A DNA stretch of 64,000 bases from the NCBI GenBank assembly GCA_021502835.1, contig JAKFGP010000051.1, positions 225,714-289,713 on the forward strand, given 5' to 3'. Each line of letters opens with the position of its first letter. Positions within the stretch are counted from its first letter, which is position 1. The translations under genes were made by a program, and so were the position numbers. Shown here in pieces: positions 32,193 through 41,859 of the stretch. Origin of the DNA: Streptomyces thinghirensis. Lineage in GTDB: Bacteria; Actinomycetota; Actinomycetia; Streptomycetales; Streptomycetaceae. Under the pieces are notes generated by a model. The model did not search any database. It saw only the letters and a list, made by a program, of their open reading frames with translations, and had not been told where the DNA came from.

Positions 32193-32251
32193 CGAACGCC
32201 GGGCGCGTCCGGCCCGGCTCGCATGTCTCCGCTCCGTACGTCTCCGGCCCG

Positions 32252-32292
32252 TCTCCGGCCCTGTTCGCCTATCCGGGTGACAGGGCCGGAGA
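32252..32292 (+). terminator. Terminator after the MFS exporter gene
   Basis: TCTCCGGCCCTGT (32252-32264) and ACAGGGCCGGAGA (32280-32292) form a perfect 13-base stem with a 15-base loop, 60 bases past the stop codon. Confidence 0.7.
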
Positions 32293-32464
32293 ACCTCCCT
32301 TCGACGGACCCCGCAGGTCACAGTGGGTCAAGTCCTCCGCAGGGCACGGGGGCGAGAAGCTGCGGCGCGCTGCTGGAGGGGGCAGCGCGGGCAGCGCTTT
32401 CGCGGCAGGCATAAGGCGCCGCACCGGGGTACCCGAACTCTACGAGGAGTTCAGGGAGTTGACG

Positions 32465-32769
32465 ATGGCGAGCTTCGGACAGGATCGCGCGGGCACCCCC
32501 GCTCACGTGGCCGGACGTGGTCACGGACCGGGCCGGATCGCGCGACGCTCGCGGTTGTCGGAGTCATCTGCGCGGTCGCCGGGTTCTTCGTGCTGGGGAT
32601 CGTCCTCGGCCCCGTCGCGATCGTCTGCGGCTGGCTCGCCATGGGCCGAAGCTGGGCGGGTGCCCGCCCGGTACCGGCCGTGGTCGCCCTGGTCCTGGGC
32701 ATCATCGACACGGTCCTGGCAGCCCTCTGGCTCATCGGAGCGGCAACCCCGGGCCACGGCATGTTCTGA
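32465..32769 (+). CDS. Small DUF4190-type membrane protein
   Basis: About 100 residues with two membrane segments. MASFGQDRAGTPAHVAG forms a polar N-terminus. After one indel near 32530 it continues DRATLAVVGVICAVAGFFVL, GIVLGPVAIVCGWLAMGRSW and PAVVALVLGIIDTVLAALWL, ending IGAATPGHGMF. The repeated small-residue helices and the GWLAMGR loop are typical of DUF4190 proteins. The ATG at 32465 has GGGAG seven bases upstream. It converges with aceE; the gap between them holds only GC-rich sequence. Function unknown. Confidence 0.75.
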
Positions 32770-32957
32770 CCACCCCGACCGGCCCCGGCCGACCCGCCCG
32801 CCCCTCGGCAACACGGGGGGCGGCGCTCGTGCTGCCCACGACGTCGTCGAACCACCGTCCCACCGCGTCACCCCGGCGCGAGGATGTTCCCGGCCTGCGG
32901 GGGGCGGCGGAGCCCGGCCCCACCGCCCACCGCGTCGCCGTCCCTGCGCACTATGCG

Positions 32958-35723
32958 CTACGCGTCGCCACCCGCGACCCCCGCGATCCGCCGCCGCCAC
33001 GTCGAGCAGCCGATACCGGTCGATCGCCGCTTCAGCACCGACCGATTGATCCTTCCCCTCGCGCGCCAGCTCGCTCAGCACCCCACCTTCACAGATCGAC
33101 TCCGCGTCGATGTGGAAGAAGCGCCGTGCCGCACCGCGCGTGTCCGCGAAACCGAACCCGTCCGCGCCCAGCGACTGGAGCGTCCCCGGCACCCATCGCG
33201 CGATCTGGTCCGGAACCGACCGCATCCAGTCGGACACGGCCACGAACGGTCCCTGCGCACCGGCCAGCTTCCGCGTCACGTACGGCACCTGCTGCTCCTC
33301 CTCGGGATGCAGCAGATTGTGCTCCTCGCACGCCACCGCCTCGCGCCGCAGCTCGTTCCAGGAGGTCGCCGACCAGACGTCGGCGCGTACGTTCCACTCC
33401 TCGGCGAGGATCCGCTTGCGCCTCCACCGCCCACGGCACCGCGACCCCGGACGCCATGATCTGTGCCGGGATCGAACCGTCCGTGCCCTCGCTGAAGCGG
33501 TGGATGCCCTTGAGGATGCCCTCGACGTCCACGTTCGCAGGCTCGGCGGGGTGCCGGATCGGCTCGTTGTAGACGGTGAGGTAGTAGAAGACGTCCTCGC
33601 CGTGCGGGTGCTGCTCGTCCCCGCCGTACATCCGGCGCCCAACTCCGTCCCCGACGATGTGCGCGATCTCGAAGCCGAAGGCCGGGTCGTACGCGACGCA
33701 CGCCGGGTTGGTCGAGGCCGCAGCTGCGAGTGGCCGTCGGCGTGCTGGAGGCCCTCGCCGGTCAGAGTCGTACGGCCCGCGGTCGCGCCCAGCACGAAAC
33801 CGCGCGACAACTGGTCGCCCATCTGCCAGAACTGGTCGCCGGTGCGCTGGAAACCGAACATCGAGTAGAAGACGTAGACCGGGATGAGCGGCTCGCCGTG
33901 CGTGGCGTACGCCGACCCGGCCGCGATCAGCGAGGCCGTGCAGCCGGCCTCCGAGATGCCGTCGTGCAGCATCTGCCCGTTCGGCGCCTCCTTGTAGGCG
34001 AGCAGCAGGTCCACGGTCCACGGACTCGTACTGCTGGCCGAGCGGGTTGTAGATCTTCGCACTCGGGAAGAAGGAGTCCATGCCGAACGTGCGGTACTCG
34101 TCCGGCGCGATCAGCACGAATCGCTTGCCGAGCTCCTTGTCCCGCATGAGGTCCTTGAGCAGTCGTACGAAGGCCATCGTCGTCGCGATGGACTGCTGGC
34201 CCGACCCCTTCTTCACGGTCGCGTACGTCTTGTCGTCCGGCAGCGCGAGCGGTTTCGACCGCACGACGCGGGTCGGCACGTAGCCGCCGAGGCCGAGCCG
34301 GCGGTCGTGCATGTACTGCATCTCCTCCGTGTCCCGGCCGGGGTGGTAGTACGGCGGCGGGCCGGACTCCAGCTCCTTGTCGGAGATCGGCAGGTGCAGC
34401 CGGTCGCGGAAGCGCTTGAGGTCGTCGACCGTCAGCTTCTTCATCTGGTGCGTGGCGTTGCGGCCCTCGAAGTTCGGGCCCAGCGTCCAGCCCTTGATCG
34501 TCTTGGCGAGGATGACGGTGGGCTGGCCCTTGTGCTCCAGGGCCGCCTTGTACGCCGCGTAGATCTTCCGGTGGTCGTGACCGCCGCGCCCCAGGTGCAG
34601 GATCTGGTCGTCGGTCATGTTCTCGACCATCGCGCGCAGCCGGTGGTCGTCGCCGAAGAAGTGGTCGCGGATGTAGGCGCCGGACTCGGTGGCGTACGTC
34701 TGGAACTGCCCGTCCGGGGGTCGTGTTCATGCGGTTGACCAGGACGCCGTCGCGGTCCTGGGCGAGCAGCGGGTCCCAGGTGCGGTCCCACACCAGCTTG
34801 ATCACGTTCCAGCCGGCGCCCCGGAAGACCGATTCCAGCTCCTGGATGATCTTCCCGTTGCCGCGCACCGGGCCGTCGAGGCGCTGGAGGTTGCAGTTGA
34901 CGACGAAGGTCAGGTTGTCCAGGCCCTCGCGGGCGGCGATGGACAGCTGGCCCAGCGACTCCGGCTCGTCCATCTCGCCGTCGCCGAGGTAGGCCCACAC
35001 GTGCGACTTCGAGGTGTCCGCGATCCCGCGTGCGTGCATGTAGCGGTTCATCCGCGCCTGGTAGATCGCGCCGATCGGGCCGAGGCCCATCGAGACCGTC
35101 GGGAACTCCCAGAAGTCCGGCATCGACCGCGGGTGCGGATACGACGACAGGGCGTTGGGCGCCGCGGACTTCTCCCGCCGGAAGCCGTCGAGGTGCTGCT
35201 CGCTGAGCCGGTCCAGCAGGTACGCGCGCGCGTAGATGCCTGGCGACGCGTGACCCTGGAAGAAGACCTGGTCACCGCCGTCGCCCTCGTCCTTGCCCCG
35301 GAAGAAGTGGTTGAGCCCACGTCGTACAGGGGAGGCCGAGGAGGCGAAGGTGGCGATGTGGCCGCCGACGCCGATACCCGGCGCGCTGCGCGCGCGAGAC
35401 CATCACCGCGGCGTTCCAGCGGGTGGCGTTGAGGATCTTGCGCTCGATCTCCTCGTTGCCGGGGAAGAACGGCTCGCCTTGGTCGGGATGGTGTTGACGT
35501 AGTCCGTGCTGCGCATCTCGGGCACGGCCACGCGCTTCTCGCGGGGCCCGCTCGATCAGCCGCAGCATCAGGATAGCGGGCCCGTTCCCGGCCGCGCTCG
35601 TCGACGGCGGCGTCGAGGAGTCGAGCCACTCCTGGGTTTCCTCGGATCGAAGTCAGGAACCTGACTCGGAAGGCCGCCAATGATGATCGGATTGCGATCA
35701 CTGCGATCGGATGCGGAAGCCAC
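32958..35723 (-). CDS. aceE: Pyruvate dehydrogenase E1 component, homodimeric (AceE)
   Basis: Thiamin-diphosphate enzyme that decarboxylates pyruvate and acetylates the E2 lipoyl domain. About 915 residues. It begins [20 protein letters not shown], with GTG at 35721-35723 and AAGGA upstream. The ThDP site is [20 protein letters not shown] ending in NCNLQ. Other blocks are [60 protein letters not shown] and [20 protein letters not shown], and near the C-terminus [20 protein letters not shown]. The ending [14 protein letters not shown] is reached after an indel. Homodimeric AceE is the standard actinobacterial form; E2 and E3 are not in this window. Frequent indels, for example near 33415, 33720, 34020, 34720, 35325 and 35550. 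Confidence 0.95.
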
Positions 35724-36110
35724 GCTGTTCCTTCGCTGTCAGAGGGCCACATTGCCGGGTGTCCACGCCGATTCCCCGCCGATTCCCCATCGTTACCTCA
35801 CGGGGGCAAAACGTCATCTGTACCGGGGGTAACCGGTTCCCCCCTGGGGATCGGCGGACGTTCATTCGAGTCTCCGTACCCACATCGTGGTTCCCAAACA
35901 CGCAAACGGGGCAGAAGGTGTGGTGTACGTCACCTTCGGTCTGGACGGCATGGCTGGAGTTGCGGCGACACGGCCGGGATCGTCACCGTTTCGGCGGTCC
36001 CAGTCGCCGGGTACTTGCGCGATCCGTCCCGCCCGTGTGGACTACGGCCGATATGCTCTGCGCACGCGCGTGGCTGAGATATTCACCAAGACATGATCAG
36101 GAGGCAACCC
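35724..36110. promoter_or_regulatory. aceE / DUF3052 divergent intergenic region
   Basis: A 387-base gap without a convincing gene. It contains GCCGATTCCCC twice in tandem (about 35767-35789) and an imperfect palindrome GGGGGTAACCGGTTCCCCCC at 35825-35844 whose core AACCGGTT is symmetric. It should hold the aceE promoter and its regulatory sites, plus the DUF3052 promoter near 36050. Confidence 0.5.
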
Positions 36111-36552
36111 GTGAGCGCGACCGCGGACCACGCGGAGGAGCGGGACGAACCCCTGCCGTCAGGCTGGGGTTCCAGCCCGGGCAGGTGGTCCAGGAGATCG
36201 GCTACGACGACGACGTCGACCAGGAGCTCCGCGAGGCCATTGAGGGCGCCGTCGAGGGCGAGCTGGTGGACGAGGACTACGAGGACGTGGCCGATGCCGT
36301 CGTGCTGTGGTTCCCGTGACGACGACGGCGACCTGACGGATGCGCTGGTGGATGCCACCACGTACATCGAAGAGGGCGGGCGATCCTGCTCCTCACGCCG
36401 AAGACCGGCCGTTCGGGGTACGTCGAGGCCAGCGACATTTCGGAAGCCGCGACGACGGCCGGACTGACGGCGTCCAAGAGCGTCAGCGTCGGAAAGGACT
36501 GAGCAGCGGCAGCCGGCTGGCTACGCCCAAGGCCGCCAAGTCCAAGCGGTAG
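36111..36552 (+). CDS. DUF3052 family protein
   Basis: Small acidic actinobacterial protein, about 145 residues, function unknown. It starts [11 protein letters not shown] and continues [92 protein letters not shown] and the basic tail [10 protein letters not shown]. The GTG at 36111 has AGGAGG at 36099-36105. The conserved position beside aceE in Streptomyces suggests a constant link, but no mechanism is known. Indels at about 36150, 36318 and 36385. A strong terminator follows. Confidence 0.88.
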
Positions 36553-36585
36553 CCGCCCAGGCTCCGCACCACACCCGGACCCCGT

Positions 36586-36609
36586 ACGGGCCGACCGCCG
36601 TCGGCCCGT
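36586..36609 (+). terminator. Terminator after the DUF3052 gene
   Basis: ACGGGCCGAC-CGCC-GTCGGCCCGT is a perfect 10-base stem with a four-base loop, 34 bases past the stop codon. Confidence 0.7.
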
Positions 36610-36634
36610 CCGCGGACCCCGCGATGATCTCTGC

Positions 36635-36662
36635 GTAGGGTGGTTCCAGCGAACCACCCTAC
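36635..36662 (+). promoter_or_regulatory. Perfect 12-base inverted repeat before the peroxiredoxin gene
   Basis: GTAGGGTGGTTC-CAGC-GAACCACCCTAC ends 17 bases before the peroxiredoxin ATG and just before its ribosome site. It can be a DNA operator or a 5'-leader hairpin. Both arms are exact. The TAGGGT inside could serve as a -10 box. Confidence 0.6.
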
Positions 36663-36679
36663 GAAGGGACGAACAGGAC

Positions 36680-37137
36680 ATGACGCTCCAGGTCGGCGAC
36701 AAGGCCCCCGACTTCGAACTCAAGGACAACCACGGCGCGACCGTCCGGCTGTCCGACTTCCGCGGCCGGAAGAACGTCGTGCTGCTCTTCTACCCGTTCG
36801 CCTTCACCGGCGTGTGCACCGGCGAGCTGTGCGAGCTGCGCGACAACCTGCCGCAGTTCTCCGACCGCGACACCCAGGTGCTCGCCGTCTCCAACGACTC
36901 CATCCACACCCTGCGCGTGTTCGCCGAGCAGGAGGGCCTGGAGTACCCGCTGCTGTCCGACTTCTGGCCGCACGGCAACGTCTGCGCGTGTACGGCGTCT
37001 TCGACGAGGACAAGGGCTGCGCCGTCTGGGGCACCTTCATCATCGACCAGGAGGGCGTGGTCCGCTGGACCGTCGTCAACGGCCTGCCGGACGCCCGTGA
37101 CCTGACCGAGTACGTGAAGGCGCTCGACACCCTGTGA
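36680..37137 (+). CDS. Peroxiredoxin (AhpE/BCP-like)
   Basis: Thiol peroxidase of the AhpC/TSA family, about 152 residues. It begins [20 protein letters not shown]. The peroxidatic Cys is in [20 protein letters not shown]; a second Cys four residues later (GELC) could resolve it. Later segments are [51 protein letters not shown] and the C-terminus [14 protein letters not shown]. The lack of a C-terminal resolving Cys matches AhpE. The ATG has AAGGGACG upstream. One indel at about 36988. It sits between DUF3052 and the terD genes, under its own inverted repeat. Confidence 0.9.
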
Positions 37138-37274
37138 TCGAGACGTGATCGACACCGTGTGATTTGTCGGTTCCAGGGCCTGCGGGGGGCGGGAACCCGT
37201 CACTAGGATCGAATCGTTGATCCGATATCCACGCACCACGGGGCTCCCCGCCCCAGGACACCAATGGAGGACTC

Positions 37275-37849
37275 GTGGGAGTCAGCCCTCAGCAAGGGCG
37301 GCAATGTTTCGCTGACCAAGGAGGCCCCGGCCTGACCGCGGTCATCGTCGGTCTGGGGTGGGACATCCGCACCACGACCGGCACCGACTTCGACCTCGAC
37401 GCCAGCGCGCTGCTGCTGAACAGTGGCGGCAAGGTCGCCAGCGACGCGCACTTCATCTTCTTCAACAACCCCAAGAGCCCGGACGGATCGGTCGAGCACA
37501 CCGGCGACAACCTCACCGGTGAGGGCGAGGGCGACGACGAGCAGATCAAGATCGACCTCGCCACCGTCCCCGCCGACGTCGAGAAGATCACCTTCCCGGT
37601 CTCGATCTACGACGCCGAGAACCGCCAGCAGTCCTTCGGCCAGGTGCGCAACGCGTTCATCCGCGTCGTCAACCAGGCCGGCGGCGCCGAGATCGCCCGG
37701 TACGACCTGAGCGAGGGACGCCTCCACGGAGACCGCCATGGTCTTCGGCGAGCTGTACCGGCACGGTGTGGAGTGGAAGTTCCGCGCCATCGGCCAGGGC
37801 CATGCCTCGCCTGCGCGGCATCGCGCAGGACTTCGGCGTGAACGTCTGA
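37275..37849 (+). CDS. TerD-family stress protein (copy 1)
   Basis: Calcium-binding TerD domain protein of about 191 residues, part of the tellurium/stress (Ter) family. After one extra C near 37287 the N-terminus reads as the family [20 protein letters not shown]. The double metal-binding loop is [20 protein letters not shown] and [20 protein letters not shown] followed by [14 protein letters not shown], all with the conserved acidic residues. The end reads [20 protein letters not shown] and IAQDFGVNV. The GTG at 37275 has GGAGG four bases upstream. It is followed by a terminator and a second copy. Two more indels at about 37720 and 37800. Confidence 0.93.
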
Positions 37850-37879
37850 GTCACCGATACGTCCGAGGCCACCGTTGAC

Positions 37880-37914
37880 GTCCGGCGCCGCACGGTTTAC
37901 GTGCGGCGCCGGAC
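37880..37914 (+). terminator. Terminator between the two terD genes
   Basis: GTCCGGCGCCGCAC (37880-37893) and GTGCGGCGCCGGAC (37901-37914) form a perfect 14-base stem around a seven-base loop. It shows the two terD genes are probably separate transcripts. Confidence 0.75.
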
Positions 37915-37953
37915 GCAGGAAACCCGAGAACCATCACCCGGGGAGGGATCACC

Positions 37954-38529
37954 ATGGGCGCCACGCCATGCCAAGGGAGGCAATGTCTCCCGTCCAAGGC
38001 CGCACCGAACCTACACAGGTACTGGTCGGACTGGGCTGGGACGCGCGTTCCACCACCGGAGCACCCTTCGACCTGGACGCCAGCGCACTGGTGTGCAGCA
38101 GCGGCCGGGTGCTCGGCGACGAGTGGTTCGTCTTCTACAACCAGCTCAAGAGCCCGGACGGGTCGGTCGAGCACACCGGCGACAACCTCACCGGTGAGGG
38201 TGACGGCGACGACGAGTCGGTGCTGGTCGACCTCTCCGGGGTGCCGGCCCACTGCGACAAGATCGTCTTTCCGAGTCTCGATCCGGCATGGCCGACGAGC
38301 GCGGCCAGACCTTCGGCCAGGTCAGCAACGCCTTCATCCGGGTTGTCAACCAGGCCGACGGCCAGGAACTCGCCCGCTACGACCTGAGCGAGGACGCCTC
38401 CACGGAGACCGCGATGATCTTCGGTGAGCTCTACCGATACCAGGGCGAATGGAAGTTCCGGGCGGTGGGGCAGGGTACGCGTCGGGGCTCCGGGGCATCG
38501 CTCTAGACTTCGGAGTCAACGTTTCGTAA
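37954..38529 (+). CDS. TerD-family stress protein (copy 2)
   Basis: Second TerD-domain protein, about 191 residues, clearly paralogous to the preceding gene. Segments are [100 protein letters not shown] and [20 protein letters not shown]. The metal-loop acids are kept. The protein ends LDFGVNVS. The ATG at 37954 has GGGAGGG nine bases upstream. The N-terminus is scrambled by two indels; expected MGVTLAKGGNVSL. It is followed 48 bases later by the TerC-like DUF475 gene, which may share its transcript. Confidence 0.92.
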
Positions 38530-38577
38530 AGCCGCGTACGGCGCGGGGGAGCCCCGTCACACACGATTGGGTAGCCA

Positions 38578-39720
38578 GTGGTTCTGAAAACCTTCGGGTG
38601 GTCGTTCGCGGTCACCGCGCTCGGCCTGGTGGCCAGCGGTCTTCTACGGGGGTGGGCCGCCTTCGGCATCGTGGCGATCCTGTCCGTCCTGGAGATCTCG
38701 CTGTCCTTCGACAACGCGGTGGTCAACGCCGGGATCCTGAAGAAGATGAATGCCTTCTGGCAGAAGATCTTCCTCACCATCGGCATCCTGATCGCCGTCT
38801 TCGGCATGCGCCTGGTCTTCCCGGTCGTGATCGTGGCGGTCAGCGCGTCGCTCGGGCCGATCGAGGCCGTCGACCTCGCCCTCACCGACAAGGACCGCTA
38901 CCAGGAGCTGGTGACGGACGCCCATCCGTCGATCGCCGCCTTCGGTGGCATGTTCCTTCTCATGATCTTCCTCGACTTCATCTTCGAGGACCGGGACATC
39001 AAGTGGCTGGGCTGGCTGGAGCGTCCGCTGGCCAAGCTCGGCAAGGTCGACATGCTGTCGGCCTGCATCGCCCTGATCGTGCTGCTCGTCTCCGCGATCA
39101 CCTTCGGCGCCCACGCCCACCAGCACGGCGGCACGCACGCCGACAAGGCGGAGACGGTCCTGCTCTCCGGTATCGCCGGCCTGATCACCTATCTGGTCGT
39201 CGGTGGCCTCTCCGGCTTCTTCGAGGACAAGCTCGAAGAGGAGGAGGAGCGGGAGCACGAGGCCGAGGAGCAGGCCGAGCGCGCCGGCAAGCCCAAGTCG
39301 GCCGTCAAGCTGGCCGGCAAGGCCGCGTTCTTCATGTTCCTCTACCTGGAGGTCCTGGACGCGTCCTTCTCCTTCGACGGCGTCATCGGCGCCTTCGCCA
39401 TCACCAACGACATCGTCCTGATGGCCCTTGGCCTCGGCATCGGCGCCATGTACGTCCGGTCGCTGACCGTCTACCTGGTCCGCGAGGGCACCCTCGACGA
39501 CTACGTCTACCTGGAGCACGGCGCCCACTACGCCATCGGCGCCCTCGCCGTCGTCCTCCTGGTGACCATCCAGTACGAGATCAACGAGTTCATCACCGGC
39601 ATGATCGGCGTGGTCCTGATCGGCGCCTCCTTCTGGTCCTCCGTGCGCCGCAACAAGCGCTCGCCGAGGCCGGGGGAGACGGCGGCAAGGGAGAAGGCGG
39701 AGGTCTCCTCCGGGGTGTGA
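38578..39720 (+). CDS. DUF475 / TerC-like integral membrane protein
   Basis: The longest intact gene of the window, 380 residues with no indel. About eight membrane helices. Two repeated acidic motifs lie inside helices: VLEISLSFDNAVVNAGILKK near residue 40 and YLEVLDASFSFDGVIGAFAI near 260, which match the metal-site motifs of TerC transporters (E, D and N in the membrane). A charged cytoplasmic loop (EDKLEEEEEREHEAEEQAER) separates the halves, and a His-rich loop (GAHAHQHGGTHAD) lies before it. DUF475 is placed in the TerC superfamily and is thought to bind or export metal ions such as Mn. GTG start at 38578. Confidence 0.93.
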   Translation: MVLKTFGWSFAVTALGLVASGLLRGWAAFGIVAILSVLEISLSFDNAVVNAGILKKMNAFWQKIFLTIGILIAVFGMRLVFPVVIVAVSASLGPIEAVDLALTDKDRYQELVTDAHPSIAAFGGMFLLMIFLDFIFEDRDIKWLGWLERPLAKLGKVDMLSACIALIVLLVSAITFGAHAHQHGGTHADKAETVLLSGIAGLITYLVVGGLSGFFEDKLEEEEEREHEAEEQAERAGKPKSAVKLAGKAAFFMFLYLEVLDASFSFDGVIGAFAITNDIVLMALGLGIGAMYVRSLTVYLVREGTLDDYVYLEHGAHYAIGALAVVLLVTIQYEINEFITGMIGVVLIGASFWSSVRRNKRSPRPGETAAREKAEVSSGV

Positions 39721-39888
39721 AACCCCATTGTTCCCGGGCCGGGTTCGCTCCCGGTGCGCCTGCTCCTGCGGTGTGAACACGGCCCGGACGAGGAACGCTC
39801 TGTGCGGGGCGGCCGACGAGGACGACTCCTCGGGGCCGCCCCGTCGGCGGTCCGCGGTCGGTGGTTCGAGCGAAGGTGGGGGCGGGGA

Positions 39889-40630
39889 ATGGGCTTTTTG
39901 GACGGTCTGTGGCGCGGTCGTGAGTCCGAGTTCGACTCCCGGGCAGCGCGGCGACCAACTCCATCCAGCTGACCAAACGGCACAGCCAGGTCTCGCTGAC
40001 CAAACAGGGCGCGGCGACCGGCAACCTGCGCATCAACCTCTCCTGGCGGATGCGGACCTCGGACATCATGGGCTCACAGCGCGAGAGCCTGCTGCGGCAC
40101 CCCCTTCAAGGCGCTCAAGCCCCCCGAGGTCGTCGGCCACAGCCAGAGCATGGTCAACGTCGACCTCGACCTCGGCTGCCTCTACGAGCTCCAGGACGGC
40201 ACCCGCGGGGTCGTCCAGCCGCTGGGCGGCTTCCTGGGCGACGTCAACGGCCCGCCGTACGTCAAGCTCAGCGGCGACGACCGCTTCGGCTCGGCCTCCG
40301 GCGAGACGATCTACGTCAACCTCGACCACAAGGACGCCATCAAGCGCCTCCTGCTCTTCGCCTACATCTACGACCAGACCCCGGCCTTCGACCGGACGCA
40401 CGCCATCGTCACGCTCTACCCGAGCAACGGCCCCCGCATCGAGATAGGCCTCGACGAGCGCCACCCGCAGGCCCGGTCCTGCGCCGTGGTGATGATCGAG
40501 AACATCAAGGACGAGATCTTCGTCCGTCGCGAGGTGAAGTTCGTGTACGGCTTCCAGGGCGAGCTGGACCGGCTGTACGGGTGGGGCCTGCAATGGGGCC
40601 GCCGGGCACAAGAGCAAGGCGGAGCGCTGA
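39889..40630 (+). CDS. TerD-family protein with extended N-terminus (copy 3)
   Basis: About 247 residues. MGFLDGLWRGRESEFDS forms a short extra N-terminus. It is followed by SIQLTKRHSQVSLTKQG and RINLSWRMRTSDI. The TerD core is MVNVDLDLGCLYELQDGTRG, VVQPLGGFLGDVNGPPYVKL, SGDDRFGSASGETIYVNLDH and KDAIKRLLLFAYIYDQTPAF. Later it reads ARSCAVVMIENIKDEIFVRR and FVYGFQGELDRLYGWGLQWG. The loop acids are VDLDLGCL and SGDDRFG. The short KAER end is at 40628-40630. ATG at 39889. Divergent TerD proteins of this kind are typical partners in Ter gene sets. Indels at about 39950, 40100 and 40600. Confidence 0.88.
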
Positions 40631-40696
40631 GGCTCCGCCCCGTACCGCTGAGGCTCCGCCTGCCCAGCTGAGGGCGTACCGCGATCGCCCGGGCGG

Positions 40697-41650
40697 CTAC
40701 CGGCCGACGAACTGCGGCCCCTGCGGCGGCAGCACGGAAGTCCGGGTCAGGGTGCCCCGGTGACCGGCGGCGGATAGCCGTAGCCGGGCTGCGCGCCGGT
40801 GACCCCGCCGCGGCGGGCGCCTGCGGATACCCGTACCCGGGCCGCCCGGCCGGCTGCGGGTAGCCGTACGCCGGCTGTGTCGTCGGAGGCTGCTGCGGAT
40901 AGCCGTACGCGGGCTGTGCCGGCACTCCGGCGGGCTGCTCCGGGGGCAGCGGCCGTGAGACCTCCGGGAGGGGCTGCACGGTCGTCGGCTCGTCGGGGCC
41001 GACCGCCGGCGGGGCGGGCGTGGCCTGGACGGGCGTGGACTGGGCGGGCGTGTGCGGGACCGGTTCCGGCCGGGGGGCCCGACACGGGGGTCGTCCGCCC
41101 CCTCCGACTCGTCCACCGAGATGCCGAAGTCGGTCGCCAGGCCCTTGAGCCCGTTCGAGTAGCCCTCGCCCAGCGCCCGGAACTTCCAGCCCTCCCCGCG
41201 CCGGTACAGTTCGCCGCAGATCAGCGCCGTCTCCTGGCCCGTCTCCGGCTTGACGTCGAAGTACGCCAGCGGCTCTCGCGTCGGCGGCCGTGGCGTCGTG
41301 CAGCTAGGATGCGCAGCGACCGGACCCGGTCGAAGGCGACGCCGTCCGCCGAGGCGACCAGCAGGATGCGGCCCACGGACGGCTCGACCCCCGGAGAGAT
41401 CTGTCTGGATCGTGTCGGTCAGGCCCTCGTCGACCCGCTTCTTGCCGAGCCGCCAGACCTGACCCGACGGATGCCGGGGCTGGTTGTAGAAGACGAAGTC
41501 CTCGTCGGAACGCACGCGGTCGTCGGGCCCCAGCAGCAGAGCGGAGGCGTCGATGTCGGGGACCCCCTGCCCGGGTGTCCAGCGCAGCACGGCGCGTACC
41601 GTGGTGGCTTGCAGCGGGACGTTCGACCCCTTCAGCATCGCGTGCGTCAT
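40697..41650 (-). CDS. TerD-family protein with Pro/Tyr repeat tail (copy 4)
   Basis: About 315 residues. It begins [20 protein letters not shown], and the TerD domain reads [60 protein letters not shown] and [20 protein letters not shown]. After [12 protein letters not shown] comes a long low-complexity tail with Pro-rich stretches and AYGYPQ-type repeats, ending [10 protein letters not shown]. Repeat tails of this type may bind partners or form assemblies. It points away from the adjoining CitE-like gene, with a 209-base divergent promoter between. Indels at about 40790, 40900, 41080, 41285-41300 and 41400. Confidence 0.87.
   Translation of the reverse strand: MTHAMLKGSNVPLQATTVRAVLRWTPGQGVPDIDASALLLGPDDRVRSDEDFVFYNQPRHPSGQVWRLGKKRVDEGLTDTIQTDLSGGRAVRGPHPAGRLGGRRRLRPGPVAAHPSCTTPRPPTREPLAYFDVKPETGQETALICGELYRRGEGWKFRALGEGYSNGLKGLATDFGISVDESEGADDPRVGPPGRNRSRTRPPSPRPSRPRPPRRRSAPTSRRPCSPSRRSHGRCPRSSPPECRHSPRTAIRSSLRRHSRRTATRSRPGGPGTGIRRRPPRRGHRRAARLRLSAAGHRGTLTRTSVLPPQGPQFVGR
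40755..40920 (-). repeat. GYGYP/AYGYPQ tandem repeats in the TerD copy 4 tail
   Basis: The minus strand encodes repeated units [34 protein letters not shown] and [11 protein letters not shown]. On the + strand the core ATAGCCGTA or gGGTAgCCGTA pattern recurs about every 40-55 bases. Units differ, so this is an old protein repeat. Confidence 0.7.
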
Positions 41651-41859
41651 GCCGTCATCCTGCCCCTCTCGGTCCTGGTCACGACAACGCGGGGGCGGGT
41701 ACTCGGGTCGTGTCCGCTCACCTCGGGTCGCCGCCGTCGACACGGCCGGGTTACCTGGAATTCATGCCCAGTGGGAACCTCCGACATGGATACCTACGTG
41801 CTATTACCGGCCACCTTTGGACACTTCACAGGTCGCCCAGACACCGCGGGGGAGTTTTA

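Noticed and set aside
39925..39943. GAGTTCGACTCCCGGG, another T-arm-like sequence
   Set aside because: It encodes ESEFDS of TerD copy 3 and lacks a cloverleaf.
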